Below are positions 1 through 6,667 of a stretch of 13,684 nt of DNA, one piece after another. A program made the position numbers and the translations under genes. Position 1 is the first letter of the stretch; every line of letters starts with the position of its first letter. The DNA is from M55B120 sp964426155 (GTDB taxonomy: Bacteria; Actinomycetota; Humimicrobiia; Humimicrobiales; Humimicrobiaceae): the NCBI GenBank assembly GCA_964426155.1, contig CAYROY010000080.1, positions 1 through 13,684 of the forward strand, given 5' to 3'. The notes under the pieces are model-generated. The model was not told the origin of the DNA and searched no databases. It saw only the letters and a list, made by a program, of their open reading frames with translations.

Positions 1-1491
1 GAATATCTTGGCCAGAAAATAATGTATGATATGAGGATGAAAATATTCGAACATGTTCAGAAGCTTCCTATGTCTTATTTTGACAAAAACCCTGTGGGAA
101 GGACTATGACCAGAGTGACTACAGATGTACAGAGTTTGAATGAGATGCTCTCTTCAGGCATCGTAACACTGTTCGGAGACCTTTTTATGATCACAGGTAT
201 TATGGGTATAATGCTTGCACTCAACTGGAAGCTTTCGCTGGTTACCTTTTCTGTTCTTATACTTCTTGCTGGCGCAACTTTCATATTCCGTTTAAAAGTG
301 AGGACAGCTTTCAGGTCGATCAGGACAAAGATCTCCAATATTAATTCATTTCTCCAGGAAGCTATAAACGGCATCATCACCACAAAGCTCTTTAACCGCC
401 AGAAACAAAATGTCAGAGAATTCGAAAAGCTAAACAGGGAATATATGGATGAAAACCTAAAGACCATAATGTATTACTCTGTCTTCTTTCCTGCAGTTGT
501 ACTGATAAGCTCGACAGCCGTTGCCCTGGTAATATGGTATGGAGGAGGTCAGGTAGTAAGAAATGCGCTATCCCTCGGTACACTCGTAGCATTTATACAG
601 TATGTGGAAAAATTTTTCCATCCCATCAGCGACCTGAGCGAAAAATTTGGCATACTGCAGGAAGCAATTGCTGCTTCAGAGAGAATTTTTAAACTCCTCG
701 ACCAGAAGCCTTCCATAATATCTCCAGATAATCCGATCCTGCTTGAAAAGATAAGAGGTGACATAAAGTTTAGAAATGTATGGTTCGCTTACCATGGAGA
801 TAATTATGTCCTTAAAGACATATCCTTTGACTTAAATTCCGGACAGAGCATGGCATTTGTCGGAGCAACTGGATCAGGAAAGACCTCTATAATAAACCTC
901 ATGAACAGGTTTTATGATATACAGGAGGGTAAAATACTTCTCGACAGTATAGATATAAAAAAATTTAACCTGCAGGACCTGAGGAGGCATATAGGTGTTG
1001 TAATGCAGGATGTATTCCTGTTTTCGGGGACAGTCCTTGAAAATATAAGACTTGGTAATAAATATATAAGCACTGATACTGTTATAGAAGCGGCCAAATA
1101 TGTCAATGCACATAAATTTATCGAAAGACTGCCTGGAAATTATGATTTTGAAGTTAAAGAAAGAGGCCAGATACTCTCTGTAGGCCAGAGACAGCTTATT
1201 GCTTTTGCAAGAGCACTTGTGTTTAATCCGGAAGTACTTCTGGTGCTTGATGAGGCCACTTCCAGCATAGATTCTGAAATAGAAGCCTTAATCCAGGATG
1301 CACTGACAAAAATAATGAAAAACAGGACCACCATAATAATTGCCCACAGATTATCGACCATAAAAAATGCAGACAGGATAATAGTCTTATCACACGGCAG
1401 GATTGTAGAGGAAGGCAGCCACCGACACCTTCTTAAGGCCGGAGGGGTTTACCATAAACTTTATAAATACCAGTACCAGCTGCAGAAGTGA
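1..1491 (+). CDS. ABC exporter subunit (fused TM domain and ATPase), 5' end outside window
   Basis: This is the 3' 496 codons of an ABC exporter half-transporter (MsbA/MdlB/YheH-like). The frame is open from base 1, so the ATG at 22 is internal; about 90-110 N-terminal residues are missing compared with the usual 580-600. The left half carries hydrophobic helices of the exporter fold (for example around bases 160-290 and 480-600). The ATPase follows: Walker A GATGSGKT (from 862), Q-loop MQD (about 1003), signature LSVGQ in place of LSGGQ (1174-1188), Walker B LLVLDEATSSID (about 1240-1275) with the catalytic Glu, and H-loop IIAHRLST (about 1335). LSVGQ is common in the catalytically competent subunit of heterodimeric exporters such as YheI/YheH, so a partner gene probably lies just upstream; this is inference. 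The substrate cannot be read from the sequence. No clear terminator follows. Confidence 0.93.
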   Translation, partial: EYLGQKIMYDMRMKIFEHVQKLPMSYFDKNPVGRTMTRVTTDVQSLNEMLSSGIVTLFGDLFMITGIMGIMLALNWKLSLVTFSVLILLAGATFIFRLKVRTAFRSIRTKISNINSFLQEAINGIITTKLFNRQKQNVREFEKLNREYMDENLKTIMYYSVFFPAVVLISSTAVALVIWYGGGQVVRNALSLGTLVAFIQYVEKFFHPISDLSEKFGILQEAIAASERIFKLLDQKPSIISPDNPILLEKIRGDIKFRNVWFAYHGDNYVLKDISFDLNSGQSMAFVGATGSGKTSIINLMNRFYDIQEGKILLDSIDIKKFNLQDLRRHIGVVMQDVFLFSGTVLENIRLGNKYISTDTVIEAAKYVNAHKFIERLPGNYDFEVKERGQILSVGQRQLIAFARALVFNPEVLLVLDEATSSIDSEIEALIQDALTKIMKNRTTIIIAHRLSTIKNADRIIVLSHGRIVEEGSHRHLLKAGGVYHKLYKYQYQLQK

Positions 1492-1537
1492 TTTTGTCGG
1501 TGATCCAGGTATTTTTAACTAATGCCTTTACAGAATA

Positions 1538-1546
1538 TGGTAAAAT
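1538..1546 (+). promoter_or_regulatory. Candidate extended -10 promoter for the plsY-like gene
   Basis: TGG followed by TAAAAT (1541-1546) forms an extended -10 element 29 bp before the ATG at 1576, predicting a leader of about 20 nt. No good -35 is present at the normal distance (TTAACT lies 20 bp upstream). This is pattern matching only. Confidence 0.35.
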
Positions 1547-1575
1547 TAAATCAGGATTTAATAATTTGATCTATT

Positions 1576-2226
1576 ATGATAATAGGTAACTTTTATCTTA
1601 ATACAGCTATTATACTTACCGCAGCTTATCTAATAGGTGCCTTCCCTTCAGCATATATCGCAGGAAAGCTCAAGGGGATAGATGTTATCAAAACAGGGTC
1701 CAACAACGTCGGTGGTATGAATACGATTTCAAGTGTTGGAAAGTTACCTGGAGTAATCGTAACTATAATTGACATAGCCAAGGGTTTCCTGGCAACTTAT
1801 ATGGCAGCCGTACTCTCGGGAAAACATCCACTTATTCCCCTATGGGCTGCAGTTGCGGTGGTTATTGGGCATAACTGGATGGCCTATATCGGCTTTAAAG
1901 GCGGTAAGGGCGCTGCAGCTTTTCTGGGAAGTATATTATTCCTTTCTCCATGGTCCTTTCTTATGCTCTACTTAATAATCATTCCTGTATTACTTATAAT
2001 TCTAAAGGACATCTATCTTTCCACAGCATCAGGCTTCTTCCTGTTCAGTTTTTTCCTCTGGTTACGGAAAGGCAGTGTGTGGTGGCTTTTATTTGGCCTT
2101 CTTATTACACTTGTATATTCAATAAAATGCTCATCTTTTTTAAAAACGTATTTCACCTGTAGGCGCAGAGATGTAAATCCGATATTAAAAAAGGTTCTCA
2201 GGCCTTTTTTAGAAATGTCTGATTAA
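1576..2226 (+). CDS. plsY: Divergent PlsY-family (DUF205) glycerol-3-phosphate acyltransferase-like membrane protein
   Basis: The product is a 216-residue polytopic membrane protein. PlsY transfers an acyl group from acyl-phosphate to glycerol-3-phosphate, the first step of phosphatidic acid synthesis. The family pattern is clear: N-terminal AYLIGAFPSAYI, motif 1 region GSNNVGGMN (residues 41-49) and GHNW...FKGGKG (98-112). It is unusual, however. The Arg that normally follows motif 1 (TNxxR) is Ser52, the Thr after GGKG (VAT) is Ala, and the C-terminal RHREN-type motif 3 is not recognisable; the protein ends in a basic tail instead. It is therefore either a divergent orthologue or a paralogue with altered activity, and the symbol is given at family level. 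It starts 84 bp after the ABC gene. No Shine-Dalgarno is visible before ATG 1576. Confidence is high for family, moderate for function. Confidence 0.8.
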   Translation: MIIGNFYLNTAIILTAAYLIGAFPSAYIAGKLKGIDVIKTGSNNVGGMNTISSVGKLPGVIVTIIDIAKGFLATYMAAVLSGKHPLIPLWAAVAVVIGHNWMAYIGFKGGKGAAAFLGSILFLSPWSFLMLYLIIIPVLLIILKDIYLSTASGFFLFSFFLWLRKGSVWWLLFGLLITLVYSIKCSSFLKTYFTCRRRDVNPILKKVLRPFLEMSD

Positions 2227-2230
2227 CCTG

Positions 2231-2260
2231 TTGCAGTATAGTTATAGTTTTTCTTATAAT
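2231..2260 (+). promoter_or_regulatory. Candidate sigma-70-type promoter of nrdR
   Basis: TTGCAG (2231-2236) and a perfect TATAAT (2255-2260) are separated by 18 bp and lie in the short gap between the plsY-like gene and nrdR. The predicted start near 2267 gives a leader of about 37 nt. This implies nrdR can be transcribed independently of the upstream genes. Confidence 0.5.
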
Positions 2261-2303
2261 ATAGTCTGTATATAAATTTTAATTATTTAAATGGCCGGCA
2301 TAA

Positions 2304-2759
2304 ATGAAATGTCCATACTGTGGAAATCCTGATACAAAAGTCGTAGATTCCAGACTGACAGATTCCAACGACAGCGTCAGAAGGAGAAGGGAATGCGAAA
2401 AATGTGGTAAGAGATTTACTACTTATGAGCGCGTGGAAACGAAACCCATTGCAGTAATCAAGAAAGATAATACTCGCGAACCTTTTGACCGCAATAAAAT
2501 ATTAAGCGGACTTATAAGGGCCTGCATCAAAAGAAATATAAGCATGGAAAAATTAAACAGCCTGGTTGATGATATTGAAAATGAAATACACAATATGCAG
2601 GAAAATGAAATACATTCCAGAGAAGTCGGAAACCTTGTGCTTAAAAGATTAGTGAAACTCGACAAGGTCGCATATATAAGATTCGCATCCGTATACAAAC
2701 AATTTGACAATATAAAACAGTTCACAAATGAATTGACCCGCCTTAAAGAGAAGAAATAA
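2304..2759 (+). CDS. nrdR: Transcriptional repressor NrdR
   Basis: This is a full-length (151 aa) NrdR, the nucleotide-sensing repressor of ribonucleotide reductase genes. The N-terminal zinc ribbon has Cys3, Cys6, Cys31 and Cys34, with the typical basic stretch VRRRREC between the Cys pairs and KRFTTYERVE after them. An ATP-cone follows from about residue 46 to 136 (starting PIAVIKKDNTREPFDRNKI), which binds ATP/dATP and controls oligomeric state and DNA binding. Family knowledge says it binds pairs of NrdR boxes in RNR promoters; such a pair is present upstream of nrdJ at 9148-9195 in this window. The start ATG 2304 gives the canonical MKCPYC N-terminus. No clear Shine-Dalgarno is present. 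There is no RNR gene adjacent, so regulation acts at a distance. Confidence 0.97.
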   Translation: MKCPYCGNPDTKVVDSRLTDSNDSVRRRRECEKCGKRFTTYERVETKPIAVIKKDNTREPFDRNKILSGLIRACIKRNISMEKLNSLVDDIENEIHNMQENEIHSREVGNLVLKRLVKLDKVAYIRFASVYKQFDNIKQFTNELTRLKEKK

Positions 2760-2895
2760 TTCCGTTTAATGATCCTTTCATAAGTTTTTAGATTCAAATT
2801 ATTTAAAAAATCTATTATTATAGATAATCATTGCAGATAGTATATTTTTAAAAAATTATTAATATTCTTTCCCGATAAATAGCCGGTGTTTAAAA

Positions 2896-2900
2896 GAGGT
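2896..2900 (+). promoter_or_regulatory. Ribosome binding site of the LPLAT gene
   Basis: AGAGG, followed by TTTTT and ATG at 2905, is one of the few clear Shine-Dalgarno sequences in this window and supports that start. Confidence 0.55.
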
Positions 2901-2904
2901 TTTT

Positions 2905-3762
2905 ATGTTAACATATCTGGGATACAGGTTACTTGAAATGATAGCCATTTTAACTCCCTATCCTTTTTCATATTCCCTGGCAATATTAGGTGCAAATCTC
3001 TGGTATCTGACCGGTAGAAATGTTGGTGTTATCAAAAAGAATATATCAATAGCACTTAAAAAAAATATTGACGATCCTCTTATAGACCAGATAGTCAGAA
3101 AGATATTTATAAACTGGGCAAAAAATGTAGTTGATTTCTTAAAGCATAGAGTAGTTACTCCGGCCAGACTAATAGAAAGGGTTCATCTTGAAGGAACTGA
3201 AAATCTTGACAGGGCACTTAAAAAAGGCAGGGGAGTTGTCATTATTACATCTCATATTGGAAATTTCGAATGGGGTGCCTGCAGAATTGCAGCAGAAGGA
3301 TACAATATATGGGGTGTAAGCCTTGTAAGGAAAAGCCAGAAAACTAATATTTTTTTTGAAGCAAGGCGACTGTCAAAAGGTCTTAAAACATTGTACGTAA
3401 ACAGGATGCTTCATGTATTAAGATACCTTAAAAACAACGAAATAGTCGCAATCCCTTCAGACTGGGACCCAACAGCAAAATCTTCCAGACCCTTTATTCT
3501 TTTTGAAAAAAAAGCCTATCTTCCGTCAGGAGCAGTTGAGCTGGCAATCAAGTCAGGAGCCGAACTTCTGCCCAGTTTTATCTGGAGGGATGGGAAATAT
3601 AATCATCATCAGATCATAGGGAAACCTGTAGGACTTGATCGTTGTGGGGAAAAAGATGAACTAATAAATAAAAATATGAAAAAAGTACTTATTGTAATGG
3701 AAAAATACATAAAAGAACACATTGCAGAATGGGAGCTATTCCATGATATATGGATTAAATGA
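2905..3762 (+). CDS. LPLAT-superfamily lipid acyltransferase (HtrB/LpxL/PatA-like)
   Basis: The 285-residue protein belongs to the lysophospholipid acyltransferase superfamily, HtrB/LpxL/PatA branch (PF03279). It has the catalytic HX4E motif as His117-Ile-Gly-Asn-Phe-Glu122 (TSHIGNFEW), then the family's IPSDWDPTAKSSRPFILFEKK-type region (about residues 190-205) and the SGAELLPSFIW strand. The N-terminal hydrophobic segment (about residues 10-35) suggests membrane association. In Gram-negatives such enzymes acylate lipid A; in Actinobacteria the PatA relatives acylate phosphatidylinositol mannosides. No LPS genes are visible here, so the acceptor is unknown. It sits two genes from the PlsY-like protein, which hints at a lipid-metabolism neighbourhood (inference). 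No adjacent gene overlaps it, so it may be transcribed alone. Confidence 0.88.
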   Translation: MLTYLGYRLLEMIAILTPYPFSYSLAILGANLWYLTGRNVGVIKKNISIALKKNIDDPLIDQIVRKIFINWAKNVVDFLKHRVVTPARLIERVHLEGTENLDRALKKGRGVVIITSHIGNFEWGACRIAAEGYNIWGVSLVRKSQKTNIFFEARRLSKGLKTLYVNRMLHVLRYLKNNEIVAIPSDWDPTAKSSRPFILFEKKAYLPSGAVELAIKSGAELLPSFIWRDGKYNHHQIIGKPVGLDRCGEKDELINKNMKKVLIVMEKYIKEHIAEWELFHDIWIK

Positions 3763-3833
3763 TTCTCTTTATTTAATTTGATTATTGTCCACAAGATTTA
3801 GAAATAATAAAAATTAATCATATATAAAGAAGC

Positions 3834-6662
3834 ATTAAAATAGAAGTAAATATTACAAATAAAGAAGTCCTCTGGCATAATATCTCCACTTCAGAAGCGG
3901 CCGGCATTCTGGCCACGGACTTAAAGAACGGTCTGGATAGCCAATCTTCAAAGGAAAAGCTTGAAAAATATGGCCTTAACCAGATTGAAGAGAAAAAAGG
4001 TAGGACTCCTTTTAAAATATTCATATCCCAGTTCAATGACTTTATGATATGGATACTACTGGCGGCAGCATTCGTTTCGGGAATTATTATCAGGGAGATA
4101 ACCGATGCTGTAGTAATACTTGGTATCCTCGTAATCAATGCAATTCTCGGCTTTGTCCAGGAATTCAGGGCTGAAAAGGCACTGCAGGCGCTAAAAGAAC
4201 TTGCCTCTCCCAGGGCTCTTGTGATAAGGGACGGTAGGGAAAAAAACATCGAATCAAAATATCTTGTCCCGGGCGACCTTATAAGACTTTCTTCAGGAGA
4301 CCTGGTACCGGCTGACTGTAGAATAATCTCAGAAGTTAACCTTCAGGCAAATGAAGCTATACTTACAGGAGAATCCCTTCCTGTAAATAAGAAATCTTCT
4401 ATAATAAGCGGGCAGAAAATCCCTCTCGGAGACAGAAAAAATATGCTTTTCAGCGGTACTACAGTGGTAAAAGGACGGTGCGAAGCTGTAATTACCGGAA
4501 CGGGTCATGACACAGAAATCGGCCGGATAGCAAGTATGGTGCAGCAGGAAGATGGAATGACCCCACTTCAGATAGAGTTAAAAACAGTCAGCAAAAGAAT
4601 CGGCATAATATGTATTGCAATCAGTGCTGTCGTCTTCATTTCAGGCATACTTAAGGGAAATTCTGTTGCCCAGATGCTTCTGGTTGCTGTTGCTCTTGCT
4701 GTCGCTGCCATTCCGGAAGGTCTCCCTGCTATAGTGACTGCCTCTCTTGCAATTGGTGTACAGACAATGGCTAAAAATAATGCCATAGTCAGAAAACTAA
4801 GTTCAGTAGAAACGCTTGGAGGGGTATCTGTTATATGTACTGATAAGACTGGGACCCTGACTGAAAACAGGATGATGGTAAGAAAAATATACAGCGGCCT
4901 TGATCCCGTAACTGAATATGATAATTACATAGAACAATCCGGCATGCACCTTAATGGTAAGCTGGACAAAAATAAAGGTGGGAAAAGAGAATATTTTAAT
5001 TTTAAAGAGATGGACAACAGTACAGCACTGGCATTTCTGCTAAAAAACTCTGTCCTCTGTAATGATGCTCATTATATAGACAGAAAAGATCGCGACATAT
5101 CCGGAGATCCTACAGAAGCTGCTTTAATAGAGCTTGCAGACTCTTATTCGCTGGACAAAGCAGAACTTGAAAAAAAATATTCCAGGGTAATGGAGGAACC
5201 TTTTGATTCAATAAGAAAGATGATGACCACGATAAACCAGATCCCTGAAAATGAGCAAGGTGAATATGGTGCTAATTATCTTTTGTTCTCCAAAGGTGCC
5301 CCGGAGATAATAACAGACAGATGTAGCCGGATTATTAAGGACGGGAAAGTTGTTGATATCAACAGTGATGACAGGGACCTGATCAATAAAAATAATTCAA
5401 TGCTTGCAGGAAAAGCGATGCGCAATCTTGCATTCGCATTCAAGTATCTTGACAGGCTTCCTGAAGAGGAAAACGTTGCTAAAGAAGAGGAAGACCTTAT
5501 ATACCTAGGTATGGTGGGTATGATAGATCCGCCCAGGCCTGAAGTCTATGATGCAATAGAAAAATGCAAAAGGGCTAATATAAAGGTTATCATGGTAACT
5601 GGTGATCATAAGATAACCGCATCTGCAATAGGTGAAGAACTCGGCATACTGGAGCCAGGAGGAAGAGTCCTGGAAGGGTTTGAGCTTGATGAACTATCAG
5701 AAGAAGAACTTGAAAAGCAAATAGAAGATATAAATATATTTGCGCGCGTCTCCCCTGCAAACAAGGTCTCTATCGTAGATGCGCTTAAGAGAAAGAAACA
5801 TATTGTAGCTATGACCGGAGATGGTATAAATGACGCACCTTCTCTTAAAAAGGCTGATATTGGTGTTGCAATGGGAGTCGTGGGTACAGACGTCAGTAAA
5901 GAATCGAGTGACATGATACTGGCAGATGATAATTTTGCCACTATTGTAAAAGCAATAAGACAGGGCAGGGTAATATATGATAACCTTAAAAAATTTATAT
6001 TATTCCTGCTTTCCTGCAATATATCTGAAGTACTTGTAATGTTTATATCAATAGTTATCGGTGATTATATTTTTTATCTTATTACAGGCCAGCAGGGTTT
6101 CCTATACATACCCCTTCTCCCGGTACAGATCCTCTGGATGAACCTCATAACAGACGGCCTTCCGGCCCTGGCCCTCGGTATGAATCCCCCTGCAAAAAAT
6201 ATAATGGATAGAAAAGCAACTAAAGAAAAGGAACCGATACTTAGCTCCAGAAGGCTTATAAATGTTGGATGGCAGGGACTTGTGATGACCCTCGGCGCTT
6301 TATTTATTTATTTCAGCGGACCGGTACTTTTTAAAAATAATCCACATTTGTTTCAGACCATGGTCTTTACAACCCTTGTAATAACGCAATTGCTGCATAC
6401 TTACAACTTCAGATTTGAAGATAGAGGAATATTCAGGAAAAATATATTTGCAAATAAGTATTTGAATGTTGCTGTAGTGATCTCAATACTGCTTCAGGTA
6501 TCTATAATATATATCCCCTGGCTCCAGGGTATTTTTGAAACAGAGAGTCTTGGTTTAGACCACTGGGCAATTATAATAGCCTGTTCTGCAGTGCCTGTGT
6601 CAATAATAAACTTTATAAATGAATTTACATATAAAAGGACCAGGTCAAAACTTACCTACTGA
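3834..6662 (+). CDS. Calcium-type (P2A) cation-transporting P-type ATPase with no standard start codon
   Basis: This is a P-type ATPase of about 940 residues that pumps cations, most likely Ca2+ out of the cytoplasm. Numbering from an ATT at 3834: TGES 178-181, M4 IPEGLP with Glu295, phosphorylated Asp337 in CTDKTGTLTEN, hinge TGDGINDAP from 661, M5 Asn729/Glu732 (NISEVL), and M6 Asn770/Thr773/Asp774 (NLITDGLPALALGMNPP). These match the SERCA calcium ligands in M4-M6; the M8 segment has Gln852 and His (ITQLLH) rather than the SERCA M8 Glu, as in bacterial PMCA-type pumps. The first ATG (4044) lies in M1, but the same frame upstream encodes a normal N-terminal cation-ATPase domain (LWHNIS..EAAGILATDL...KLEKYGLNQI). 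The frame opens after a TAA at 3825 and holds no ATG, GTG or TTG before 4044, so the chosen ATT start is tentative (ATA at 3840 has better Shine-Dalgarno spacing). Confidence 0.93.
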   Translation: MKIEVNITNKEVLWHNISTSEAAGILATDLKNGLDSQSSKEKLEKYGLNQIEEKKGRTPFKIFISQFNDFMIWILLAAAFVSGIIIREITDAVVILGILVINAILGFVQEFRAEKALQALKELASPRALVIRDGREKNIESKYLVPGDLIRLSSGDLVPADCRIISEVNLQANEAILTGESLPVNKKSSIISGQKIPLGDRKNMLFSGTTVVKGRCEAVITGTGHDTEIGRIASMVQQEDGMTPLQIELKTVSKRIGIICIAISAVVFISGILKGNSVAQMLLVAVALAVAAIPEGLPAIVTASLAIGVQTMAKNNAIVRKLSSVETLGGVSVICTDKTGTLTENRMMVRKIYSGLDPVTEYDNYIEQSGMHLNGKLDKNKGGKREYFNFKEMDNSTALAFLLKNSVLCNDAHYIDRKDRDISGDPTEAALIELADSYSLDKAELEKKYSRVMEEPFDSIRKMMTTINQIPENEQGEYGANYLLFSKGAPEIITDRCSRIIKDGKVVDINSDDRDLINKNNSMLAGKAMRNLAFAFKYLDRLPEEENVAKEEEDLIYLGMVGMIDPPRPEVYDAIEKCKRANIKVIMVTGDHKITASAIGEELGILEPGGRVLEGFELDELSEEELEKQIEDINIFARVSPANKVSIVDALKRKKHIVAMTGDGINDAPSLKKADIGVAMGVVGTDVSKESSDMILADDNFATIVKAIRQGRVIYDNLKKFILFLLSCNISEVLVMFISIVIGDYIFYLITGQQGFLYIPLLPVQILWMNLITDGLPALALGMNPPAKNIMDRKATKEKEPILSSRRLINVGWQGLVMTLGALFIYFSGPVLFKNNPHLFQTMVFTTLVITQLLHTYNFRFEDRGIFRKNIFANKYLNVAVVISILLQVSIIYIPWLQGIFETESLGLDHWAIIIACSAVPVSIINFINEFTYKRTRSKLTY

Positions 6663-6667
6663 TTAGA

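Noticed and set aside
22..1491. ATG at 22 as the start of the ABC exporter
   Set aside because: The frame is open to base 1 and the protein would lack the first transmembrane helices; the gene is cut by the window edge.
2252..2267. NrdR-box-like sequence over the -10 of nrdR (autoregulation)
   Set aside because: Only about 10 of 16 positions match, the mismatches hit the conserved core, and the similarity comes from the TATAAT itself; I did not see a second box at the right distance.
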